Positions 11,270-24,000 of a stretch of 64,000 nt of DNA are shown here, piece after piece. How positions within the stretch are numbered: position 1 is the stretch's first letter; each line of letters opens with the position of its first letter. The translations under genes and the position numbers were made by a program. The stretch is from Lophius americanus (lineage: Eukaryota > Chordata > Actinopteri > Lophiiformes > Lophiidae). Below the pieces are notes generated by a model. That model had not been told where the DNA came from and did no database searches. It saw only the letters and a list, made by a program, of their open reading frames with translations. The stretch spans positions 7,431,001 to 7,495,000 of the forward strand of contig JBBDHG010000032.1 in the NCBI GenBank assembly GCA_037951165.1, given 5' to 3'.

Positions 11270-13480
11270 GCCGCCCCAGCTGGCAGACAGTGGTGCTCCT
11301 CACCATGTCCCGCCTGTCCCCAAAACCCTCAGTGTCTATGGTGCGGTTAAAATTGGAGGGCAGTCAGACTATCAGGGTAGGATGGATGGCGAAGCCACAG
11401 TGAAGCAACCCCGCCCCCCACTTGCCCTGAGCAATATCCATCCCCTAAGGCCCTGGGGTGAATGTGGTGAGACACAAAAGGACAGGGAGGGGGCAAACGC
11501 CCGAGAGGGTGAGGCAGAAGCTGCTAATTTCCAGAATGCCGGCTTCCCGTCTAGCACACCCACTCATCCCTGCCGCCAACCCCACTTTGCTGGCGATGCT
11601 CTGGGTGGTTCTGGCATGGCCTTCCGGGTTTTCTGAAAAGCCACGCCCAGAGAAGCCCAGTCCCACCCTTGGCACACGAACGAGCCCCATGCCCTGAGCC
11701 ATAGCAGAGCGTCAGGGCCCGGAACACGGGGCCGCAGACTCACCCGCACCTGCGAAGTGGACCCACCCAGCACCGGTCTGGGTCTTGTTTGATAGATAAA
11801 CTTGGAAGTTGGCAGGTAAACTGCAATCTGTTTTAACCAATGATCCATACATTTTGGATAATCATTTTCGGGGATGAGAGGTTCAGAAGATCTATTACCC
11901 TTGATGGGAGATTTAGGTCCAATTAGATGGACTCAGATTGTTCCAGATTGGTCTGAGTCTGCATGGGATCAGTGAAGACCTAGTTATCTTAAGAAATTCC
12001 CACCAGGCTGTCAGGGAAGAGCTTATATTAATGCTTTTAAAGCAGCTATGATGTTTGATACTGGGACTGATAGATGGCAGGTTGGACATTGGAGATTCGC
12101 AGAATTTTTGTTCTACATCAATCCATGAGTGGTCTAGTGGATTGGGTTTGATCCATTTTAAGATATATTGCACTCTGTTTGCAAGAAAATTCTGTAAAAC
12201 ATTTGGTAGTTCTAAGCCACCATGATCTTTGTTTGTTTAAGCGTATGTGAGCAAATACGTGGTACGTTTGTTCTTCCATAAGAATTTGGAGATGTGAGAG
12301 TCTAGTGCCTTAAAACAAACAGAAAATGGAATGGAAGTCGGAATCATTGAGAAAAGATCATACATTTTTGAGACGATCATCATCATTTTTCATTGTTGCA
12401 TCTCTTCCCATGAGTGATATGGGCAAGGTCCCCCACCGCATGAGGTCATCTTCATTCAATTTTATAAGTGGGATGTAGTTGCGCAGTGTCAGGCAGCCTG
12501 GAAAAAATATTAATACCTAAATATTAATACCTAAATGTGTCCTGACGGTCGTGGAGCAGTGAAGTACTCTGAAAATTGGAATTGATTGGTAGTATAGTGG
12601 ATTTTGTAGTGGAGTACTCTGAGTTGGATGAGAGGTTGTCTATAAGTTTATTTATTTCATAAAGAGAAGTCTGTGAGTTTTGGGGAAAAAGTAGTCCACC
12701 ATCAACATAAAGGCTTATCTTTAGACACACGTTTGATGTTTGAATCCCTTTAATATTTCAATTTTGCCGGATTGCAGCTGCCAATGGTTCAATAAATATG
12801 GCAAAACGTGAAGGAAGAAGTGGACAACCTTGACTGGTGCCTCTTTTAAGACTGAAACTTGATTTGATAATTGGTCCTAACAGAGGCGGTGAGCGAGCTA
12901 ATTAATATTCTGACACAGGATATGAAGGAGTTTCCAAATCCAAATTTTATGGCATGGCCAAGAGGAATTTTAAGTGAACCCTATCAAATGCTTTTTCTGT
13001 ATCTAATGAGGTAATTGCAGTTTCCAGATTGTGAACAGTGGTGAAGTCTATCAGAGTGAGTCGTCTACGGCTGTTGTTAGCTAAGTGTCTGCCAATAATA
13101 AAGCCTGTTTGGTTAGTGAATATTATGTGCGGGTTTATTGTCTAGCCTTCTGGCTAGGGCTTGGCAGAAAACTTTAAGATCTGTATTAATATGTGATATT
13201 GGGCTGTAACTAGCAGGGAGTGCACAGGATCTGTATCTGGTTTAAGGGGGAAGCAGATGTTAGCTGAGTTCATGTTTGGTGGGAGTACACAACTTTCCTT
13301 GATTTGCGTGACAATTCTGTAGAATGTGGGTGCAGGGGATGTCCAAAATTATATGTAGAACTCTGCGGGAAAACTATCTGGTCCCGGGTCTTTCCTATTG
13401 GGCATATGCTGGAAGGCTTCGTGGAGTTCATTGGTAAATCTCAAACATCGTAAACATTCCGGTAATCCTACTGACCTGAC
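11270..13480 (-). pseudogene. Decayed L1/Tx1-like LINE, ORF2 reverse transcriptase fragment plus 3' end
   Basis: Read on the minus strand from about 13480, blocks of an L1-type reverse transcriptase appear in the correct order: NQTGFIIGRH, SLDTEKAFDRV, then GTSQGCPLLPSRFAIFIEPL. Downstream blocks run through a C-terminal region near 11850 (MDHWLKQIAVYLPTSKF). A GC-rich tail at 11270-11720 is probably the element's 3' UTR. Several frameshifts and stops separate the blocks, and the catalytic (F/Y)xDD block was not located, so the copy cannot be active. The ORF1 and endonuclease parts are not seen. Confidence 0.8.
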
Positions 13481-14930
13481 GCCACGCACTATTTTTATAG
13501 TTTGCAGATGCCTTCTGATTCATCTACTGTAGTAAGAACACCCAGGCATTAAGCTTTTTTCTCTTTCATCTACTCTATTAAAATGACAGACAAATAGCTG
13601 TCAAATATAGCAAGAGTATAAGACTATAAAATTCAAAACAGTATATCAGCGTAATAGTGTATTAGCTTTAATAAATAAACAGTAAATCATTTTGTTATTT
13701 ATGATTAGGCCACGTGTAAAATACAAACTTTTGGTAAATTGAGGGAAAAATACCGAGCAAGTTATTACCATTAAGTATTATTCTGTTTAAATGACAGATT
13801 TAGCCGGTATGTACGTTTGAATACACAATTAAGACAAACATAAACCGGTAAGCTGGAGCAGACTTTTGTTTCTACAGTACCAAGATGCTAATATTTGTAA
13901 AATAATGTTGATTTCTAGGTTTATAAAAGTCGGAATTTATAGTAATTCGCTGTAATTTTATGTAATTAACTATGTTACTGAGAACAGGTTGACTTTAAAT
14001 CTTTTTTTAAAATGGTAATTTACAGCATTTTCTTGTATATGGAGACTGTAAAACGCTGGCAACCACAGCTGCCAGTATTTTACAGTGAATTATGCATTAT
14101 TATTTTTATTATTGTTATGTTTTAAAGTCTTTATTATATCAACATTGCTGGAGATTACATGAATTTCCCTGCTGAGGAATTGTGCCTTTTCATGTGGTTA
14201 CTGGTAACGGTACTACAATCACTTTTATTCTGTTCAGCTCATTCATCCCCTCCTCTTCTGTCGGCACTTCTTCAGGATCCTCCCCTACTGTTTAATGTCT
14301 TCAACATTAGGAATATTGATTGTTCCAATAATGCATGACTTAAACATACAAAATAGAGATTACTGGATGGATCATGGATAATGGATTATGGATTATATGG
14401 ACTTTTGCATCATTGGGATAGATACTACATGGTTCTTCATAAAACCGTCAGAAAACAAAAGGGTTTTTTTGCCCCTTGGGTAGATACTACATGAAATCCT
14501 TTGCTTTTAAAAGTGTTCTCATTACTCAAAGCTCCTCTCCATTTATTCATATGTGACTGATAACGAAATGCACACACTATATCAAGGGTTGTAAACTGCA
14601 CCTAATGCAGCCTGTTCAGTCTCATGCCACAGCTGCTCCTTCACCTCCCCCAACCTTTTCTACCTCTGACCTTGACTGCAGACAGAAACGCCGCACTGAT
14701 GATGTAATTCATGGTAAAACAAACTCATGATTGTGGCGTGAAAGCAAGAAGACAATAACATGGTTAATGAGAAAACCATCTGTTTTCTTTTTCTTTGGCA
14801 CTGCCAAGTTTCTCCCTTCAAGCATTCTGTTCAAGTTATGAAAACAATAGGTTTGTACTTCTGTCGGGAACTTTTCCACCTGTAATGTATTTTTACAGTA
14901 ATCTTATGTGAGTGTGTGTGCGTGTGAAGC
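13481..14930. other. Intergenic; includes a TTTACAGT-rich repeat
   Basis: Around 13920-14100 the sequence repeats tttacag/ctgtaaa words in both orientations, with 'accacagctgccagtatttt' in the middle. A related pattern is found at 29120-29766, so this is an interspersed, probably MITE-like, repeat. The rest shows nothing I recognise. Confidence 0.5.
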
Positions 14931-15129
14931 TTGTGTTACGGGCAGACACAGCTACCCATCAGCCCTCATAAACAATACTGTATGTGCTCAGTTGCATCAG
15001 TTGTGTTTTTAGACATATACTTGCATGTGGCAGTGTCCGGCCTTTATTATCCTGCCTTCTGTAGTCTCCACTGCTGCCTATGCTCATCCGGTAAATGTGC
15101 TTTTATATTTTCCGTCTGTCTTTGCTTAG

Positions 15130-18100
15130 GGTGCTTCTGTGGTCTGGGACTGGTTTACTCCAACAAGTCGTGCACCATGCCACCCATCACCTTTCACGAC
15201 CTGCCTCTAAACATCTACATGGTCATCTTTGGGACAGGCATCTTTGTCTTCATCCTGAGCCTCATCTTCTGCTGTTACTTCATCAGGTGAGGGGCGACAG
15301 AACAAGTTGTATTTTTTTGATGACAAGAAAGGTTTGTGGGGAAAGAAAAAAAAAAAATAAATAAATGGTGTTTTCAAGCCTATTCTAATTTTGTCTGGTT
15401 CTAATCAGTGGATGAAGTAAACTTGATGCATTTTCCTTCTGGGTATGTTTGAATGAGTCACCAAAAGGCAGGCAGAATTCTCTCTTTGCACAGTCGGATA
15501 ACTGGGTTGATATTTTAGGTTTAAAAGACACAGGAATTATCTTGTTGGATAATTGTTGTTTTTTTGTTATTGTTAGAAGGACAATAAATTGACTAATTGT
15601 CTAAGCGAGGAAGGTGTCTGATCGTAATGTGGTTTCAGATAGATGACAGCGCCTCAATGGGTTTTCCTGGTGATGCACCTCGGTAGCTTAAAGCTTTGGC
15701 CTGGCTTCCCTAACACCACCTTTTCTCTGGATGCTTGTTGGGATTATATGTTTTGTTTGAGCGCAACAAAATAAGACACGAGTGAAGACGCGGCCACTTC
15801 TAGAATCCTACTACTTGCTAAAACATTAGAGCCCTGACCGAACCGGGGGATTTACGGACACTTTCATGACTAAAAACCTCCCCAGTAGTGTGTGTGCAGG
15901 AGTGAAACAAAGTGAGTGAGGGAATGTAGGAAAGAGAAGAGGAGCAGGGTGACCTCTCATGCTGTTCCCTGTGAAGTCCCAGATAAGTTGAGTCTGAAGG
16001 ACGGGATATGAGATAATAGGAAGTCCCAATTTGTGAGCAGAGAGGAAAGCTGTAGAGAAACTGTGTTGAGAATAGAAGTGATCTAAATCCCACCCAGTAG
16101 GACAAAATAACAAACATGTTGGTCATGTAACCTGCAGTAGGCTTAATTAGGTCCCTGAAAAGTCGGGGATATAATGAAATCGTTATAGTTGCTGTGTCTG
16201 CTGCAAGTCCTTCATCTTTTTGACGCAATAAGTCAAAAACATTTTCATGCGTCATTTTCAAATTTTATTCCCACATAATCCTCAGTGCGAGGAAGAATTG
16301 CACTGATTTTCGGAAAGGTTGGTTGTACATTTCCACATCTAGATGGAGCTTTATCTCCAAAAGTTTTGAAGGGGCCAAAATTTGTCAACTGTGAGTCAAT
16401 TTTAATCCATATTTGATGCAATTGAATCGATCTATCTTTTATATATCATATTTTACTCCAAAGTTCATATTTTAGGATTTTGGATTTAATAACAAAAAAG
16501 CAAATGCACAGGCAAATGAGTTATAAACTTGAAATAATTACTGGGAAACATGAAGACACAAAGAACATTGGCAACACAAGGATAAAGGCCTTGAATATGC
16601 AGTGAGAGAATCAGCAGATAACTGTCAAAGAAAAGGAGGAAACAGATTAAGTTCACTGGGAAACAGGAAAATCATATCGGTATCATATTCTAATCAGACA
16701 ATGACCATGGAGGGGAAGCTCACAGGAAGCTTTAGAGGAGAAGACTAGTGAATAATAAGCACAATGGAAAAGAACAATAGAGATGTTAAAGGGAATAAAT
16801 GGCACAGGAGCAGAGGTAAAGTGCATAAACTGAAATTAGACGATGCTTATTGATCTTTGCTTTTGCATCACCGTTTTCCTCAGGATGCGGTTTTTGCCCA
16901 ATGTCTTTGCAACAGTGGAGTCATGAACACTGACCTTCATTAGAGAGGCCTGTAGTTCTTTGAATGTTTTTTTTTTACATCTGTTGGGACTTTTGTTGGG
17001 ACTGTTGAATAAGCCTTTGCTGTTCTCATTGTTAACTATTGTTCATAGTCTTCTACATTTGTAGATAATGGGGTCTGTGGATTGTCAGGGCCTTAGAAAT
17101 AGGTTTGTACCTCTTCCCAGTTTGATGTATTTCAATCTCCGTCTTTCTCATCTCCAGTGGAATTTCATTTGATGTTGTAATTGTGTGCTACTTATGAGAC
17201 TTACCAGCCGACGTCATGCCTTTGGAAATGGTCCTATAAGTGTTGATTTGACAGTAAAGGGCTGGTAGTAGTCGGGCCTGAGTTTCTGACATGTCCTGCT
17301 GCAACCAGTTATTAATGCAGTTTGTTAGTGTATTAGATGTAGTTCTAAGGTGGCAAATTCACTCATGCCCATTTGGGATTAGATAACGGTCAGTAGATGA
17401 ATCTTCATCTCTATATACATAGATGAATAGAACACAGCACAGGGAGGTTGAATTCCTGTTCCCGTACAACATAAGAATAAGGAGTTTTTAAAAATCACAC
17501 AGACACTGAAAAACCTTTTAGTCTTGAAAGTAGCAAATATCAATCAAACAAGTATCAAAATGTATTAAGCATCCGAAATTCAACCAGAACCCAGTATCTA
17601 ATAAAGATATGTGAAAATGCCCCCATTGAACGGGTTTGTTGTGTCAGTCACTTTTCAGTAATCATGAATGCTTTGTTTGGTCTGGGTTAGCCACTATATC
17701 CACGATTAACTGTCAGAAAATCATGAATCTTTCCTGTTTCTATTGAAGTGGATAAATTATAACCAGTGATTAATTTCCTTTTGGCCCTACCAACATGCTG
17801 AAGGTAGACTTGTGTAGGAGTGTGATTTTGAGTTTTTTTAGACACTGGGTGACTCATTACATGAAGGCTGAGAACCAGTCACTGTTGGGGGAAGGTTTCC
17901 TATCATACCACTCCAGTAGGCTCTGTCTAAATCCTGTGTGTCAGGGAGTTTGTGGTCTTGTTAACACAATAACTCAAAAACTATTTCATGGATCATATTC
18001 AAATTTTATACCCCCCACAGAACCGAGTGAGACGAAGACCTGCATTGATTTTGGTAAAAGTTGTTGCATTCTTCGACCAAAAGGTTGACCTTTATCCTAA

Positions 18101-21029
18101 AAGGTCTTCGGGCCATAATTTCTCAGCTGTTGGTCAGATTTGGTCCAAAATTACCTCATATAAACCGCCCCAAGGAGATCTATTTTTTACTTGTCATATT
18201 TTACTGTAATTGATCATAATTCACTCAATAGGGGGGCTTCTGTTGAAAAACACAGTAAAAAACCCCCCACTTTTTTTGACCGTTACTTCCCAACTCGTAT
18301 ATTGGCTCGTATGAATTGCCACAAGGAGATCTGTCTTACATTTATATTATTTTTCCATAGTACTACATATTTGATCATTAGGGGGAGCCGTTGTAATGTA
18401 ATTGTATACACATTTAGCTCATATCAATAGACACAAGGATTTCTGTCTTGTTTTGTTACTGAGCTCAGAAAAAAATAGTTAACTGTATTTATCTTTGTCA
18501 TTGAGTTACTATGGAATCTTGTCTTGGAGCATATTGATATGGTAAGAGTCAATATCGACTGTTTTAGATGATTTCTGAGTTACAATTTCATTTGAAGAGT
18601 TCCATCAGGGTAATTGCTTGTACAACGCACTGGTTTGGGGGCTTTTCAGGGACATTTGTTGCTGTTGTGGACGGTAGTTTAGGCCTTTTTATAACTTAAA
18701 TGATATATTATAGCATTTAGATAAGGGGATGTTTTGCCAGGTGCACTGAATACTCTCCGCTATCAGCAGTTGAACAGTTGCAGTTCTTATATTGGAACAA
18801 TCTGGGGATGAACAGCAATACCTCAAACGTACAAGAGCGAAAACTACAAGGGTGCCAAAAGCACACACTGAAAATATCATACCATTAAATATATCCAAAT
18901 CTGTACAGAGTAAGACAGATGCTACTCTAGTCATAGAAATATTATCAGAGCCACAAGGTGCAGGGTGGAGCTAAAACATTTTTTTAGCCCCACCCTGCAC
19001 CTTGTGGTTCACCTTGTGGCACCTTGTGGCTCTAACACACGGGAACACAGCGAAACAGTCAGGAGCGAAATCAGGAGCGTCATCTTCTCATCTATTTATA
19101 CAGTTCAGTTCATAATTTTAAATTAAAACTGGCCCAAAGAAATAAAATATGCACACAATCCAGTTTTTTCTCCCCTAGCGACGGCATTAAAAGTTTAACG
19201 AAATTCAACCAGATTTACTCGTATTCAAAAATGATCAAGCTACGACTCAATCCTAACCTCATTCACTGGTACCGGTACTTTCTTACCAACAGAATACAGT
19301 TAGTTAAGGTAAAAAGCACACTCTCCCACCCGATCAGAACTAATGTTGGACCACCTCAAGGCTGCATCAGCTCACCTGGTTGGTAACCAGTTTCTCCTTA
19401 AATACTCTGATTACCCCGCCTTATCGTCTTTACCGACAGACAGTGAAGACCCCGGGCAGTACCAGCATGATATTGAATGCTGTGGAAAAAGACTCGGATT
19501 ATCAACACTGTTAAGACACAGGAAATACTTTTTGGCCTCCCCAATGATCATCAGCTGTCTCCAGTTGCAATCCAAAATGTGTAAATAAAACAAGTATCTT
19601 CATACAAATACCTGTGTCTTATGATATATGTCCCCCTGTCATGGACCCCACATGTGGAACGTCTTTGTAAGAATACACATATGCGCATTTACTTCCACCA
19701 TAGACTCCCATCATTTGGACCTAGTGGAGAGATTATCCTTCGGTTTTAAAAAAAAGTGATTCAGAGTGTTGGTCTGGTTCAACAGCCTGTCTGTTACACC
19801 CAAACTATTTAATCAAATCAAAATGTTTCTCAAAAATGATTGGGCAACCCGTCCAACAATCCTTCCAAGCAACTGACAATAAGAGAAAATACCAACATCT
19901 TCCCTCTGAGAGGCAGTTTAGAGTCCCTAAATCTAAACGCCTAGAAGAACTCCCTCACACATTAGTCGCCCCTGTTGCTGAACCAGAACCAGTGTTCTGA
20001 TGACTGAGATTTGGATCCACATTTGGGGCTGCTCCTGATTGTCTGATGTGTCTGAATGTGTATGCTAAATGTGGAATGTGTGACTGTCTCTTTAGCTGTA
20101 TGTGAATGTCTTAAATGGAACTAGCCAAGGATGCAACATGAAGTTCAATTCAAACTGACGATAAAGTTGTATCGTATCGTCAAGACGGACATAGCCGGAA
20201 ATATCAAAACTATCATTATAAAACAGGAAATGCACTAAACCTGAAACCACAGCAGACATGAGGAAATAAACTGAAGGCAACAACAAACTTTGAACCAGAA
20301 CAAGGACATTTTTAGTAGAAGTCAGTCCGATAATGACTGTAAGATGTAGCAAACTGGGCAGTCAACTCCTGGCTACCGACCTTGTACGTCCTCTAGTGCT
20401 GGAAGTTTTACAACATAAAGTAGTCAAAAACCAAGTTGTGATTTCCATGAGGTTCTGAAACTTTTCTGGATCATTATTTGATTAACTGGGTTTCATTGTT
20501 ACCTCACGCAACCTAGGCTGGATGAGGATATTCTATTTTTAAAGACTGGGTACAATAGCTGAACTGAAATAGTAAAATCTCCATCATGGCCCCCTTTCAC
20601 ACACTTAACATCATTCTCCTGGCCTGGGAAACTCTCTGCAATGAAGCGTGTATCCTCACATTGTTCTTCATGGATGATTCTAACAGCGTGCCACGTAAAC
20701 AATAAACCAATTGACAAAAACAACAAATAAAGGTAATTTCCTTGCTTTAAGCAGAGACTCAGGTGTTTTCTTTGACAGGAATCTTTTCTGCTATCAAGCA
20801 AGCTACCGAGTTACCGCTGAAATAAACATTGATCTTCCACGTCAGCTGCTGCCGCTGCAATTTATGTAAGAGAGTGACAAACATTTAAGTTTAACTGACG
20901 AAAAGCCAAAAGCCAATAGCCAAAAATAGCGCCGCAGTCGCAGCTTGCCAAGTGATAAAGATCTGCTCTCCATTGTTGGTTTCATGGGAGTTGCAGGCAT
21001 TCAAAGAGGCAACACACTCCTTAGCGATG

Positions 21030-21065
<36 letters not shown>

Positions 21066-24000
21066 TGTGTGTATGTGTGTGTCCTTGTTGAGGAATATAT
21101 GTTTTGTCTGGATGTTGTCGCTCTTAGTCAGTACTTCTGCTTTTACCAGTGTTTTTTACTTGTGCTTGAATGGAATGTGAATGAATGTGTTTTAAAAAAT
21201 TAAATATATTTAGTGGGGGGGAAAAAGACATCTGCACTGAACTGCTGCTCCTGGACACCAGTTCTATTTTTAGGATCTAAAAATGTGTTGGCAAAACTTC
21301 ATTTGGATATTTTATTAATCCCATGGGAAATTCAGGAACTATAATAGAATACAATAGCCTTCCCTACTCCTCCAAAACCCAAATTTAACTCTGCCGCTTA
21401 AAGAGAAATAGTCTTACTGATTTATTGTGAGCAAAAAACAAACAAGTAGGTGCCTGAAATAAATCAAATGTTTATCCGTGAGGTTTTCTATCATAAACGC
21501 CGATCAAAGGCTGAACTACTGGGCCCATAGGACGCTGGCATAAGCCCTGAAAAGTCATGCACTCATTATCCTGAAGCAGAAAAATTAGCTGTGTGGGTGC
21601 TGTGTGGGTGCTGTGTGATGATTACATGTTATGATCATTTGTGCTGTTGTCATGTGTGATTAATAAAAGTGTAAACAAAAGTAGTTTAGGAAAAAGTGCA
21701 ATAGCTTCCGGTGAGATTTACTGGATCTACCAGTAACTTTTATGAATCACAGGACTTTTACTGGAATACTTTCACGTTGTGTTATTTCTGCTTACCTGAG
21801 CCAAGTCGTTCATGGAAGGCACGGTAGTTTAAACTGAATATTAAATCACTAAATAATATGTTTCTCCATTCTTTCACAGCAAACTAAGACACCAAGCCCA
21901 GAGTGAGCGGTTTGGATACAGAGAGGTGAAACAGGTTAATATTTTACACTCTTCAAATTCTAATTTAACTAGAAAAAAAAATCACATAACCATATTTATT
22001 CCATTTTATTACTCCTACAGGTCGTATTAAAAGGAGATCCCAAAAAACTGAGTCTTCATGGGGTAAGAAAGTACATTTGACTTCTGTGGATACGATCATC
22101 ACTTCTTTCATCCATGATAAATTCATGAAATGATTTCCGTCACTCACGCAGCAGACGTGTGCCGTGTGTCTCGAGGACTTCAAAGTGAAAGACGAGCTGG
22201 GAGTGTTGCCATGCCAACATGCTTTCCACAGGAAGTGAGTACAGGGGAGATTGTTGGAGTCTTCTTCTGCGCACCTCCGCCCTGAAAACGATTATTTCTG
22301 ATCTGAATGTCAATGATCATGAATCACGTAGAGGTGTTGTTTGTCTTCTCCCTATTCTGACATTCATTCACTCCTGCTTTTTATTCTGGGTAAGAGAGGG
22401 GTGCTAATCATGTATCCCAGCATGCACTTTGGCAATGAAAGATAGGACGAGTATCAAGCATCTCTACATCCTGATTTTGTCTAACATCAGGAATGTGGTG
22501 AACCCATTCTTGGCAGTTATTTTGAGGACGAGGAGCACAACAAGCAAAGATCTGTATGTGAGGGATGTCTTGACTAAGACGGATGTGATGTGGAACAGGA
22601 TTCCTGAAGAGCATGAAGTGAATAAAGACACTTATTAACAAAGAAAAACTATTAAGACTGCATTTCCGGTACATGGACGGGGAAGTTTTTGTCATTGCAG
22701 GTCTGAAGAACAGAATCACAGAGTTGGAGTGAAATGTAACATGATTGATATACAACAGCCAATTGTTTAGGTGGCAACGATTCCATTTTGCCACCTAAAC
22801 AATTATATATGTGTGTTCTAACACCTTTAGATCATAAAGATTCAACCCTTTCATTAATGTGTGCTACAGTAGCTAGTTGTCCCTTCTTAGACCACTTGAT
22901 AGGTTCTATTCACTGCAGACTAGGAACACGCAAAAAGTGCTGTAGGTCTGAAGATATCATGACCCAGCTATCTAGCCATCAAAAATTTGCCCTTGTTAAA
23001 GTCACTCAGCTCCACTGCCCAGTTTTTTGCTTCCGGCAAATCAGGTTTGAGCACAAAACGGTCACTTACTGCTTAATGTATCCCACCCACTGATGAGGTC
23101 ATACTGTAATGAGATCATCTATTTTATGCTGACTTCAGCTGTCAGTGTTTATAGTGTGTTGGCTTATCATTGTAGTTAGAGATTGTTGACATAACAAAAC
23201 AATTTATAGAGGAGAAAATAGAGAGAAAGAAAACATTCATAATAAACTTTCGGAACTTTCATGGTAAGAAAGAAGCAAAGAAAAATCCAGTGTTCATGTG
23301 GTTTAGCTCACCCTCACACGGATTTAAAGGGTAGCAACATTCTCATTGAATACTGAGAGCTCATTTTCAAAAGTTAAAATGAACAAATGGAAACAAACAT
23401 GTTGCAACAGCCATCCGGAAGTGGCATATTCCGTATAAAATAGAAATGTGTGTTTGCATGAAGAGAAGCTGTTTGAGGCAAAGTTCAACACTGTTGCCAA
23501 ATAAGCACTAAAAGTAAAAATTATATATATTATATCATTCAAATCTTACGAATAGAGAGAACCTGTTAACCAGATGTGCTGCAAAATAAAACTCTCTTTT
23601 TTTTATTACACTGCACAATTGGACCTTTTTTTTTGCCATCTTTGTCCATTACAGTTAAAGTTCTAAAAAAATTCTTGGAGTAGTGGAAAAGGAACCATTG
23701 AAGTTTGAAGTAAATCAGAATTCTCTGATTTACTTCAAAGAATTCTAAAGATCTGTACGAGATGATTTTTTTCAAAACTTAAATTAATATTGTGTGTGCT
23801 GCCACTTGACTTTAAACGCTGTTGACAAAGTTTACATTAAACTTTTTACCATAGGGTAAGTATTGGGCATCGGGGCAGGTGATGAAAGCGGGGGGGAAAT
23901 CTACATAGGACTGGAAAGGCCGAACCTTCTTGATCTTGAGTTCTAGATGTATGTTTTATTGTTAAAAGAATCTTTATGCAAGCTGTTGCATGTAAATAGG

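Larger units (their letters stand above)
15287..21879 (+). other. rnf122 intron 2 (first intron seen)
   Basis: 6.6 kb between exons encoding the transmembrane segment and the linker. It begins gtgagg and ends ttcacag. It holds two dispersed-repeat copies (16152-16490, 17955-18690), a tight hairpin (18948-19010), a Rex1-like LINE relic (19160-20190) and a GT microsatellite. No further exon was recognised. Confidence 0.85.

Noticed and set aside
11372..11848. Overlapping open frames in GC-rich DNA
   Set aside because: Composition-driven frames on both strands within the probable 3' end of the L1-like relic.
14931..15290. rnf122 reading frame extended upstream of 15130 to an ATG at 14931
   Set aside because: The frame upstream of the acceptor (tttgcttag at 15121-15129) shows no similarity to the rnf122 N-terminus; it is intron read-through.
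21000..21203. 83-codon cysteine/valine-rich frame
   Set aside because: Produced by the GT microsatellite.
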